From NCBI GenBank assembly GCA_004026145.2, contig CP034995.1, forward strand, positions 856,001 to 920,000: a DNA stretch of 64,000 bases, written 5' to 3'. Each line of letters starts with the position of its first letter. Position 1 is the first letter of the stretch. Both the position numbers and the translations under genes were made by a program. Below are positions 34,828 through 45,700 of this stretch, one piece after another. Origin of the DNA: Takifugu bimaculatus. Its lineage: Eukaryota > Chordata > Actinopteri > Tetraodontiformes > Tetraodontidae. The notes below the pieces were generated by a model. The model was given only the letters and a program-made list of their open reading frames with translations, had not been told where the DNA came from and ran no database searches.

Positions 34828-36351
34828 CGACGGTGGTCTCCCTGTGTTAAGTTGGTGCACAGTGCAATAACGGGGTCGGAGGTGGATCGGAGGGGCGACG
34901 ACCCTCTTGTTAAAGCTTTAGTTTTGGCTTTTTAGCTCATTAACTTTGAAACATTTTGACTTGAACATGATATTTTTAAACACAATCCATGAGTGTTCTT
35001 TCTTAATTAACAGTGTTTTAAAGCACAATCGCCAGTTTTTAAATCTTTTTTTTTTTCCCTTTGGTTAATTTTTAGGTTGTGTTGCTTCTGAGGTACATTT
35101 CAACTGTCATACACCTGTACTGATGGTGAAAACTGTTAACTGAGCTGACTCCACTGAGTTCGGCTTGAGGACTCCTTGTGCTGTGCAGGGTGGGTGGCGA
35201 ACCACCTTCTGAGAGGGGCGGCTTTACCCAGGCATGCTTTGTACTTCCGCTTTGAGCCTGTAGGCGGCAGAGTTGACGTTGGTGTCTGACTACGAGGGGT
35301 GAAATCAGGACTTTTTTACCTGCTTTTGGGAGTGATTGAATGTATTTCCATGATGTTGGATAACTCTTTAAATGCTGTGGTAAGCCTTATTTTGCACTGA
35401 TTAGTGTCCTGCTGTATGTAAATGATGTGGGTGCCTTATGATCCCCCTTAGTTTATGAACTTATTCTTTTTGTTTAGCTTTGTGTTTAAACCTGTGTTGC
35501 AGCAGTTAAGTGCCACAGTTGTCAGGATCACTCGCACCTCTACAGCCATAAATGTCCTGAAATGTTTTACTGTAGCTTTTATAAGCATCTATTTTTGACT
35601 GAGTAAAGGAAGGTGAAACTGCAAGATTTGAAGCTATTAGTCTTTGCTAATGATTTCATAATTAATGCTGTGAAGACCTGGCAACGACGCAGAACTCAAT
35701 TATGCTTTCAAGCATGTTACGATGACTGGCATTATATTGTTTTTACTTGTTTCGTGTTTATGCTGACATTAAATCAAATGAACTGAAATTTCAAATTGAG
35801 CTGGATTTTCTTTTCAAATTCCGACAGATAAAGCATTTAGCTCAAATACAAATATTTAATGTTTCCTTTATAATTCTGTAACGGATGCAACGGACCACTT
35901 GTACCACTAGAGAGCAGCATCGCGCCGTGAACGTTTGACCCTGAGGAACAATTTCTTAACAGACCATCCTGGGCCCAGTATGAAGGAGAGAGAGATAAGA
36001 GTAAAATAAAAGGCTCTCACAAACTAAATAAGACAATAAATGGACATTATTTTAACTAAAACACCCTTTAATGATGGAAAAGTACCTAGCAGCTGGTTAC
36101 GAACACATATTTTTAAAAGTCACACAACTAAAAAAAATTTGTATTTATTTTATATATATTACTAATTTAAATACATTTCTCATTGGGAATATAAAGGCCA
36201 GCTTGATGGCTGTCTTTGATGTTAACCAGGCTTTGTCTACTTCAAAATATCTTCAAAGCCAAAAAAGAGGTCTTAAGATACAGTTGCAATATTGAAGTTA
36301 ATGGCTTCATGGTGTGAAAAGAGGACATATTGTGTCTGAGTTGCAGCAATC
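34828..36351 (+). other. gaa 3' UTR and spacer to the CEP164-like gene
   Basis: A long AT-rich tail follows the gaa stop. ATTAAA at 35768 is a possible cleavage signal. No exon is supported between there and 36340. Confidence 0.5.
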
Positions 36352-39300
36352 ATGAGTCGACCTCTGTATGACCCTGAAGAAGAGGAGAATGATTCTTTTC
36401 GATGAAGGTAAACGATTTATAACTTTTTCTTCTTTTCAATGCTGTTTTTGTTTATTTTCCCCTTGAAATGAAACATTTTTACCTCTTTCACAGCGAACTT
36501 CCTAGATTATGTGAGAGAACTGGGCTTTGATCCTGACGGCGAGCCGGAGCTGATGCAGCTGGCCAGAGAACACCTCAGCCAGCATCTGCTTCCTGAAAGG
36601 GAGAGAAGGTAAAGGCTAAAGGTGGAGTATGGAGGACATTCTGGTCTCTTGGACCAGCACAAAGAACCCCCATTGGTGCCGCCTCAAATGTCGCAGTGAG
36701 GAGTAGATTAGAGGTCCAGTTCTGATGAACTGAAGCTGCTGTTCAACTTAAATCTTATAGTTTTAATCATTCATATCCACATCATTAACCTGCAGTTCTG
36801 CCAACGTTGGTTTGGGTACAAGGCAGGAAATTGAGGTTTATCTGATCCTCCCTGCTGGGAATGGTACATGCTGCCGTTAGAACCTTGGTATCCCAGAAAC
36901 CTCTGAGATGAGACCAGGTTGGAAGCAGCTGACCCATCTCCTCTTGTTTCCCTCTGTCTCTTCCCCAGCAAAAGTGAGACAGGGGATGACACAGGCGGCG
37001 TCAGCCCCATGGAAGACCACCGAAGGAAGCGCTCAGGAAGGACGAAGAAGAGATCAAGCCAAGGGGGGGAGAAAAATGATAGCTCTGTTTGGGTCTCCGA
37101 GTTTGGACAGAAGATGTTGCTTTTCCATCCTGCACTCAATGTTGACTATAGGGAAATGTCAGAGGAGAAGGTCAGAACAACCTCACGCTGAGACCTTTTC
37201 GAGAATCTATCCTGGTTCTTACTTTCATCCCAAAGGTGTCAGAGACGGACGGAGATGGCAGCGACCTCTCGGAGGACTCATTTAAAATAGAAGAAAGAAA
37301 GCATAGAGGAAAAAAGAGTCCCGGAGCCTCCAAAAGGTATTCACCTGTTTGGAAGCACAGCCACGTTTTTATTTACGGAGTTGATGAGGTGAAAATGAGG
37401 GAAAAAAAACTTTAACATGTAAATTTGATCCAATCTAACCAGCTAATTTCACACCAGTAGGTTTTGTTTTATCAGTTATAAGACTAAACACTGAAGCACT
37501 GTTGAATTTTAATTCGGTCTATTTTTAGGTCTGATACTCGAAAGAGACGCGAAAGCAAATGTCAACCAGAGGAGGATGAGGAGGAATCGGTCGGTGAGAG
37601 AGCTGGAGGCCCAGAGGAGGGAGGAGGTGGAGAGTCGCAAAGCAAAGGCCAAGAAGAAGAGCGATGAAGAGAAGAGGAGGCAGAAAGAATACCAGAACTC
37701 TGCAAAAGAGGAGCTGAAGAGCGAGCTGATGAAACCTAGCTCAGATACAACGTTTCTGGATCGGACCGAGTGTCAGTCGGAGGTGGACAGTCTGAAGGCC
37801 CAGATGAGGGAGGAGGTGGAGCAGCTCCAGCCTGAGTTCCACCTGGAGCTCGAAGCAGAGAGGAGGAAGGCGATGGAGGTGCAGGAAGAAAGCGAGCAGG
37901 TAAGGGAAGGAAAACAGTGAGGTGGGCAACAATGAGGAGGAAACTGACTCCCGCTCTTCCTCCTCAGCTGTGGAGCCTTTACCGGGAGGAGATACGCCGT
38001 TCTGTGAAGCTGGATTACGAGGAGAGGCTGGAGAAGCTGAGGGAAGAACTCCGGACGGAACAGAACAACTTCCGGCAAAAATTCAAGAATGAGGTCAGAA
38101 CCTCTGGTCGCAGGGACGGAAACTAGTCCCGCCAAAGCATCTGAGCAACGACCACGACTGATTCCCGTCGTTCTCGCTGTGCTTCAGGTGTCTGCTCAGA
38201 GGAAGAACTTGTTGTCCGCTGCGCAGGAGGAGAAAGAGCGCATGCGGGCCTCGCACGCTCAACACCTGGAGAAGCTTCGCTCGGAGTTTGAGAAGCAGAA
38301 ACAGCAAATACAACAGATGCAAGAGGCGAGAGTCCAACGCACGCCAACAATCATTCAGCTGTGCTTTAAATGTCGCCTGAACGAGAAGTTTGTCTGTCTC
38401 TTCCTCAGACGTCAGAGTCGCAGCGACAGTGTAGAGCAGCTGGAACTGAGAGCCAAAGAGCGGAAGAACATGGAAGACGGCGCGCCGCGGACGCCGGACG
38501 AACTGGACCAAACCGCAAAGGTGAGACGCCCGAGACGAGCGTGGACCTCGAAAACAACAGCCTTCCTCTGCAATTTCCGGGCTCAGGCTCCTCAGTCGGT
38601 GTGTCCAGGCCTCGGATCAGCTCAGGCGGGAGAGAGATGAGCTGAGGCGGGAGAGAGATGAGCTGAGGCGGGAGAGCGAGGAGCTGAGGCGGGAGCTGCG
38701 GAAGGCGGCCGCAGAAGGCGAGAAAGCAAGAGAGGTCCTCCAGAAGACACGGCAGGAATGGGACAAGGCCAAGACAGATGAGGCGCTGCTGAAGAAGGAG
38801 AGAGACAAAGCAGTGCAGGATGTGCGCGACGGCAGTGGAGGAGAGAGCGCGGATGAAGAAGAAGTACAAGGCCATGGAAAAAAGACACACTCTGGAAAAA
38901 TGCCAAAAGAGCTCCTCCTCTGTGGACAGAAGAAAGACACAGAAATCCAGGAGTAGGGCGTCTTCGAGTGAGGACAGCGACTCATTGTTGCTCACAGAAG
39001 ACACAGATGGATCAGTTGACTGCTCGCTCACAGGGCTCTCGTTCCTCCAAGGCCCAGCGAGAAGGAGACAAGACCCTGGACACAGAGCAGGTAGGGAGGG
39101 ACACAGTCCACCTCCACCTCACCTTTCACAGTTAAACTATTAGTCTGAAGGTTTCTGTCTGTGTCTCAGGCGGCACATGTGAAGAACCAGAGAAAAGACC
39201 TCGAGGAAACAGAGGATGAAATACAAAAACAGATGGAGGTGAGACATCTGGGTCATGTGAGACGATCCTCTGCACGTTCTGGCAGAAAAGGTCTGTTCAT

Positions 39301-40837
39301 ACGCTGGTTTCCTCTCCATCTCCAGGCCTTGAGCAAAATGAAACAGGAGAGAGATCATCTCAAGGAGGAGCTGCGGGATATTATAGAGGAGAAGGTGAAG
39401 GAAAGCATGGACATGGTCCTCATGAGGACAGAGGTGTTGATGAAGGAGAGAGACAGAGTCATGGCCCAACGAGTCAGGAAGGAGAAGGAGGAGTTGGAGA
39501 AGAACCTGAAAAGGTTGCAGAAGATATGCAGGTCGTTCAGTCACAGCAGGAGGTGAAGTTAAGACAGGAAACCTTCAACGTCCCCTCCTTAAATGTTTTG
39601 ACCCAAAGCTTTCCTGCACAGGTGCTCACGTCTCCATGGTTCCACCAGTGGAATGGAACAAAATGAGGGCTTGCATCACCTCTTCAGACCCGAGAGGACA
39701 TCAGAGGAGGAAGCAGGAGACACGGACTCCTTGACGCTCTCACCTGAACCCAACAGTGCTGAAGAGTAAGTTCGGAAAACACGACGGCACTAATTTAGCA
39801 GCGCTGATGGAAAGATGACCACCAGGGGGCGACAGACCTCTGACAAAGGTCTGGAAGGGTAACTCAACCTTCCCTCTTGACAGGTCCTGCTGCTGTGTAT
39901 CCAGCAGGATCCCCTCCCACTTCCCCACCCTGGAAAGAGATGGGGCCACCGTGATGAAGGTAGGGGAGATTATTCCACTCAGACAAACCTCAGACCTTCA
40001 GCCATATTCAGGGTTTGTCACTGCATTAATGTCTCCAGATGGACACCCTGGGCACCGCCTCTTCGCCGTGGATCGGGGACAATCACAGTGTCCCTGCAAG
40101 GTACTGTGGTCCAAGAGGACCCGGGTACAGCCGCCGGAGCTGCTTGCTCCCAGGTACGACAACACAACCGCACCTTTGCTCCCCCGTTCCTGCTTTCAGA
40201 TGCTGTCAAGGTCATTTTTATTGTCTTGCATTCTTCAGGGACAGCTAAAGACCTGCTCCCCATCGCCGCCGTGAAACCAACTCGCTTTTCACATGTGTCA
40301 CCTAGGTAACTAGCATGATCGTACCCTGACATGGTGCGCCTCATCGAATACAGTTAAAATGCTGAAGTGATCCACAGGGAGAAACGAGTGGGCCTTCCTG
40401 AAATCCTGTGTCTTTCTGTGTGTATTTCTGTGTTTGTGTGTGTGTGTGTGTGTGTGCGCCACAGCGCCGGCAACCAGCAGTTCAGGCAGAGCTCGATGGT
40501 CAGCAGCAGCAGGGTGGAGCAACTGGTGAACCAAAGCAGGAGGTGGCTGGAGAAGCACGGGAAAGACGTCAATGAGTATCCTTCTGGTGCACCTTCATGT
40601 CCACCTGCTTCAACGAGGAAGCAGAAGCAGATGTTGGGCTGTTAGCTTTGGCGTCGACAGGGCTGCAGCTGGGACGCTGTCGGCCTGGTCCAAAGACGCT
40701 CAGGATGTATTCCCATTGATTCTTCATTTCTTTTGTCACCTTTAACGCCGACCTCCAGACCACTCTTGGCTCGCTGTCCGCTGACTTCCAACAAGAGCAG
40801 TTTGTTTTACGAGATGATATCGACGCATTTATACTGA
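36352..40837 (+). CDS. CEP164-like coiled-coil protein
   Basis: Resembles centrosomal protein CEP164, a distal-appendage protein of the mother centriole needed for ciliogenesis. The match rests on the N-terminal block FLDYVRELGFDPDGEPEL, which parallels the human FAREIGIDPIKEPEL region, and on long charged coiled coils. Seventeen exons: 36352-36407, 36494-36608, 36969-37170, 37236-37336, 37529-37899, 37968-38093, 38188-38331, 38416-38520, 38609-39090, 39170-39238, 39326-39552, 39622-39765, 39884-39959, 40039-40153, 40239-40305, 40465-40575 and 40759-40837. Length is about 861 residues once surplus bases are discounted. Coiled coil spans exons 5-11 (for example LYREEIRRSVKLDYEERLEK), including three LRRERDE-type heptads from 38620. 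No WW domain was found, although CEP164 has one directly after this N-terminal block. Single-base surpluses occur near 36400, 37590, 38825 and 39034. The last exon and stop are the least certain parts. Confidence 0.6.
38617..38695 (+). repeat. Coding 21-bp tandem repeat (heptad LRRERDE)
   Basis: Three to four near-identical 21-bp units (CTGAGGCGGGAGAGAGATGA plus G) inside the CEP164-like gene. Each encodes one coiled-coil heptad. Confidence 0.9.
40433..40456. repeat. (GT)n microsatellite
   Basis: GT dinucleotide run directly upstream of the acceptor of the exon at 40465; it may act as its polypyrimidine-like tract. Confidence 0.9.
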
Positions 40838-41828
40838 AGATAAACAGGAAGGAATCCAGGAACACACCCTGGACACACAAACCATTCCCCCACACAATCC
40901 TGGACGAGTACTGGGTGTCAGCTTTTAGTATAACATAGATTTTAAAACCTACTCTTTACATCTAAGTACGTTGACATGTCCTGTACTTGAGTACAACTCA
41001 GTATTACTGACTTATGTTGGGCTGAATTGTCCTCCCCTCCTGGGCAGCTGCCATATTTTCATTGGCTCTGAGCAAACGTTCACAGCATAATTGTTTCCAG
41101 ATGACAGCGTGCGGAGGGGACATCACTCATGGGGGGTTGTGAGACCGGCGGGGGTCTGTTAAAGGCATTCTGCTCTACTGACGAGGGCATTTCCTGTCTG
41201 GATTAAGGAGGATCAGCTGTTTGTTCACAGGGTTTTTGTATGGTTGGCGTGTGGACAGAGGGACAGCTGTGGACATCGCAGCACTTCTGGATACTTTCAT
41301 TGAAGTTGGCCATGTTTGAGGAATGCAGATGTTTACGAACAGGACTTTTGAGAAAATATTGGAGTTTTTGTTCCAGCCAGGCTTTCTGGAGAGGAATGTT
41401 TATGTATTTGAGAGCGAACAGCTTCCTGTTAGCATCTTTGATTTCTTCACACTCTTGTCCAGTGACACTATTTTACATTAGTATGTTGATATTTTAGGGT
41501 ATAATTGTGTGACTTTATAGTATGCTAATATCTTTTGATATTAGGAGGTTAGGGATCATCACATTTTGACGGGATGATTGTTCATGTCAGTGGTTTTATC
41601 GGCCAAAATGTCTGACTTTGAAGCAAACAAAGGATCATTAGCCACAATAAAAATAGTCTGACCTCTTGACATGGTGTGAGATCATGGCTAAAAAGTGACT
41701 TAACGCGTGACAGCCGTGGAATGATTCATCGTGACTTCTCATCACATTCAAATGAACAAACACTGACGGGAATGATGAATAATCAACATGTTTTTAGGGA
41801 ACATCTGTGTTTTACTGACTAATGCTGC

Positions 41829-41834
41829 AATAAA
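41829..41834 (+). other. Poly(A) signal candidate, CEP164-like gene
   Basis: AATAAA about 1 kb after the proposed stop. The intervening 40838-41828 DNA shows no coding exon I can support. Confidence 0.4.
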
Positions 41835-42646
41835 GAGAGGAAAAACTACAACCGGAAACGGACATTGCAGAAGATGATTTACTGCTGTATTAGCGGCCGC
41901 GCATGCGCCCGTTCACGTGTGCAGGTGTCAGGTAACTGCTGCAGCTGTCGCCACCCACTCCCATCAACACACCCAACCTGACGGAACCTCTGAAGGGAAT
42001 TTCAGCCCCAGTCAGCAAGCAGATCTTTTGGCTCAGAAATTAAGTGAATCTGTTGAAACTTTCAAACTACCAAGTTACAGCTATTGCATTAAAAGTTAAT
42101 TTTTAAAAAAATCAGTCATTTAAAGTAGGTAGATAATTAAACCTAGTACTTGGCTGCCCGCAAACCTGATTTTGAGCTCATAGAGGCGGCTCATCTGAAT
42201 GACCCATTCAGACGTGAAGGAACAGGCAGCACTTACGTAAGGATTCAGCAAACTGGAGCAACTGGTTTAATTTTATCCGTCTTTGTTAGAATAAATCCCT
42301 CTCTTCAAATCATCAAGCTCATTAAAAAGTTAAATCATTAAAAACCTTTTTCTTTACCTTTTATTTTGAAGGTGACTTCACTGATACATGCGGATTTCCT
42401 ATTTTTGCATAAGTGTTACTGTGTAATTTGGGGAATCTAGTTTGCAACAATTTACGCCTTTTCCACGCTGACACGCACGCCCCCGTGCCTGTCGGACTCC
42501 ACCCATGACGCGTCAAAAACGACCTTCTGCAGGTGTCGCGTCACTTTTCCCACTCGAGAAAAGGTGAACACACACACGCAGCGTGTCCGGGCTCCTCACA
42601 CACACACACTCAGGGATCTTCGCTGCTGTGTCAACTTCCAGCAGTG

Positions 42647-42678
<32 letters not shown>

Positions 42679-42769
42679 AGTGTGTGTGTGTTTGTGAGGA
42701 GGGAGGCGGAAGCTCCGGGAACCTCCACTCAGCCCACACTCGGTTCAGTTCGGGCTCTGGAGCACCGGG
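41835..42769 (+). promoter_or_regulatory. micall2: micall2 upstream region
   Basis: CpG-bearing sequence near 41890-41920 and again from 42460 to the start codon, consistent with a promoter and 5' UTR. A (GT)n microsatellite interrupts the presumed 5' UTR at 42646-42691. Confidence 0.4.
42646..42691. repeat. (GT)n microsatellite in micall2 5' region
   Basis: GT run with small interruptions, about 80 bp upstream of the micall2 ATG. Confidence 0.93.
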
Positions 42770-45700
42770 ATGTCTGCCGTGAAGGCGCTGCAGCAGTGGT
42801 GCCGGGTCCAGGTCCAGGGCTACCGGGATGTGTCCATCACCAACATGACCACGTCCTTTAGGGACGGCCTGGCTTTCTGCGCCCTCATTCACAAACACAG
42901 ACCCGATCTCATGTGAGTATTTACTGGAACAGGAGCCACGGCGCGGCGGGGGCGCTGGGTTCCAGAGCCAAAGGGTGCTGAGAGGATCCAGCCTCTTTAG
43001 TCCAGTTTGGGACGAGCGGAGCTCCTTTTTACGGGTTCGTGATGAAAAGAGACAAACTCCGACTTTTAGTCCGGTCAGAATAAAAAACAGGAGCGGATTC
43101 CGGAGTTCGTGTTCTGTGTATTTTCGTAACTTTATTCACATGATAAAACTTTTAAGTGTGGTCGGATACAAGAAAACACAACCTGGTGAAAGTTCTATGT
43201 AACTAAATTTATCGTGTTTGGGTTTACTAGTGATGTGACTGTTAAATTTGACCTATAACCAGTTCCTTTATCCCCCTCCTACTGTAACCAGTTAATATAC
43301 CCTCTCTGTCCCAGTATACCCAGTCTATCCCTGCTGAAAGCGACCTGTGACCACACACCTTCTCAGGAACGTGACTGCAGAGGAGAATTAATCTTGTTTA
43401 ATTAAGTGACATGGAGACATTAGTCATGTGATCTGTTTGTTTGTCTTTATGAGACTTAGTTACTGTTGTTGATGTTAATCATTAATGCTCCAGCTTTGGT
43501 TTGAATGACAGCTGCTGCACTCATGTCATCTAATAATGAGGTGAAAATATCACACGGTTGCCTACAGGAACCAAAGTGGAATCTGTGCTTCATTTTTCCT
43601 AGGAACTGATGCAGCTTTGTTAAGAGTTTGGAATTCACTTATGGCTTCCAGATTTCCCCCAGAAATTTGTTAACAGGGGAATTCCATCGTCCAACAGTGA
43701 TTAATATTCTGCTCTTGACACTGTCGGCTCCGGATGGTGTCGCTAGCTCTTTCGTTGTCCTTTTTAGGTTTCACTTTGACAAATATTCCAGAGCCGTGAG
43801 TCGGAGTCCCGCAGAGACCCATATCAAGATGCTCCATCTGTTCCATTCCAGTTTTTACCCACAGCCTGACTAGTGCTTTGGTTTGTTTCAAGCCTGAAAC
43901 AGTCATGGTTGAAAACCTGATTTTATTGAACATAAACATAAAAAGCCTGTCAGCTGTTGGCGCCGTGACCACCAAAACATGGTTTTCATCCCTCGTGCGC
44001 AGATGTGCAAAGATGGCGAGCGTGTTCCGTCTCCTGTGATGACCGTTTCTCTCCTCTGTTGCAGCAACTTTGACTCCCTGAAGAAGGAAAATGTGTATGA
44101 GAACAACAAACTGGTGAGGCATCTTTTCCATGTTGACTCGTGGTCCTTTCCAGGTGTTTGTTTGATAAACTTCCAGCAGCTTTTGCTGCAGTATTCCGAA
44201 GTTTTATTCTGTTTTCTCCCCGTGCCTGTCGGGACACTCTCGCTCCACTTTAATTGGCGGCTTGGCGGCTGCTCTGTCGGCCTGCCTCTGCATGTTTTCT
44301 GTTTTCCTTTTGCTTCCACTGAACTGATAAAATCCCATTTGGAAATTCCTAAATTTCAGTGAGACGCTTATCTGTTGCTCCGGTCATGTGGGTCATATTC
44401 CCTCAGGGTTTGGATGCCTACAGTAAAGCCAGGCTGTATGATTTGATGTGATGAAACCCTTTCGTTTTCATCCTCTCAGTCGGATGTGTGTTTTCCTTAT
44501 TCCCAGGCCTTCGGGGTTGCGGAGGAGGAGCTGGGAATTCCTGCCCTGCTGGATGCAGAAGACATGGTGGCTCTTCAGATCCCCGACCGCCTCAGCATCC
44601 TGACATACGTCTCACAGTATTACAACTACTTCCACGGACGTTCCCCCAGTGAGTATCGCAGCCGCCCTGCCTTCGCCTGGCGGTTGTGCCACATCCACAT
44701 CGTCTCCGTGTGTCTGCAGTTGGCGGCATGGGCGGTATTAAACGTCCAGCTGAAGGCCCCGCAGAGGAGCCGTCGGGGAAAAAGAACCAGCCGATGGTGT
44801 CGAAGGTGTTTCCCTCATCCCGACCCACCCGAGAGAACAGCCCTCCCCCCTCCTCCAACACCTCAAGACCTCCACCTTCACCGAAATACCCCAGAAACGC
44901 CAAGCAGGTGACCTTCTGGTGACCCTCACTCATTTATCCGCCATTACTTCTGGGTGAGAGTGAAATTTCTCCCTTCTAGGACGTCGTGGTTGAGAAATCC
45001 AATCAGACGGGAACGCTGAGCAACAAGTGCATCTCCTGCAACAAGCGTGTTCACTTAGTGGAGCGACACCTGGTGGACGGGAAGCTCTACCACAGGAGCT
45101 GTGCAAAGTTAGAGACTTCTCGGAATAATTAAATACACTTGAGCAGAATTCAGAGTGACCTAAAATGCGTTGTGTTTGCTCAGGTCGCTGGCGCCCATCA
45201 CCAACTGCCCTCCTCTCAGAGATTTACCCACAAACACCTCTGTTTCCAAACCCACTCCTCCAAGAGACCCCAGCAAGACCAGCATTGACATCTCCTCTAG
45301 ACTGGGGCCAACATGGCAGAAAGACAAAGCCAGCACTCCTCCCAGTTTCTCCAGCACACTCTCTACTCCATCTCCACCTCCTTCCCGCCCTGTTTCCGCT
45401 CTCTCCTCCGCCGCTAAAGACAGTCGGACATCTTTAGCCTCCAAACCCGTGACCTCACAGGCGCCCTCTGGGCCGACGTTCACCACGACTGCCTCTGCTG
45501 CTGCCGCCGCCACCAGGCCCACCCCTGCTCCCCGCACCTCAACCACAGTGGCAAAGACGCTGCAGTCCAAGATCCAGTTCTTCCAGTCAGACGACTCCGT
45601 TAATAATGAGAAAAAGGCCACCAACACTGCCACCAAGAAAGCAGGCAGTGGGACGGGAGCAGTCCAGCACGTTACGGCCGGGGAGGCTGTAACCATCACC

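Noticed and set aside
38332..38415. Open read-through between two exons of the CEP164-like gene
   Set aside because: The stretch is open in frame but has hydrophobic, Cys-rich content unlike the flanking coiled coil, and is bounded by GT and CAG; an 84-bp intron is more likely, though retention cannot be excluded.
38405..39031. 208-residue minus-strand reading frame rich in Leu/Ser
   Set aside because: Shadow of the coiled-coil exon with its 21-bp repeats in the CEP164-like gene.
39533..39621. Apparent frame break at the end of the coiled-coil exon of the CEP164-like gene (frame reading EDMQVVQSQQEV)
   Set aside because: An intron from GTGAAG at 39553 to the acceptor before 39622 joins in the correct phase, so no base change is needed.
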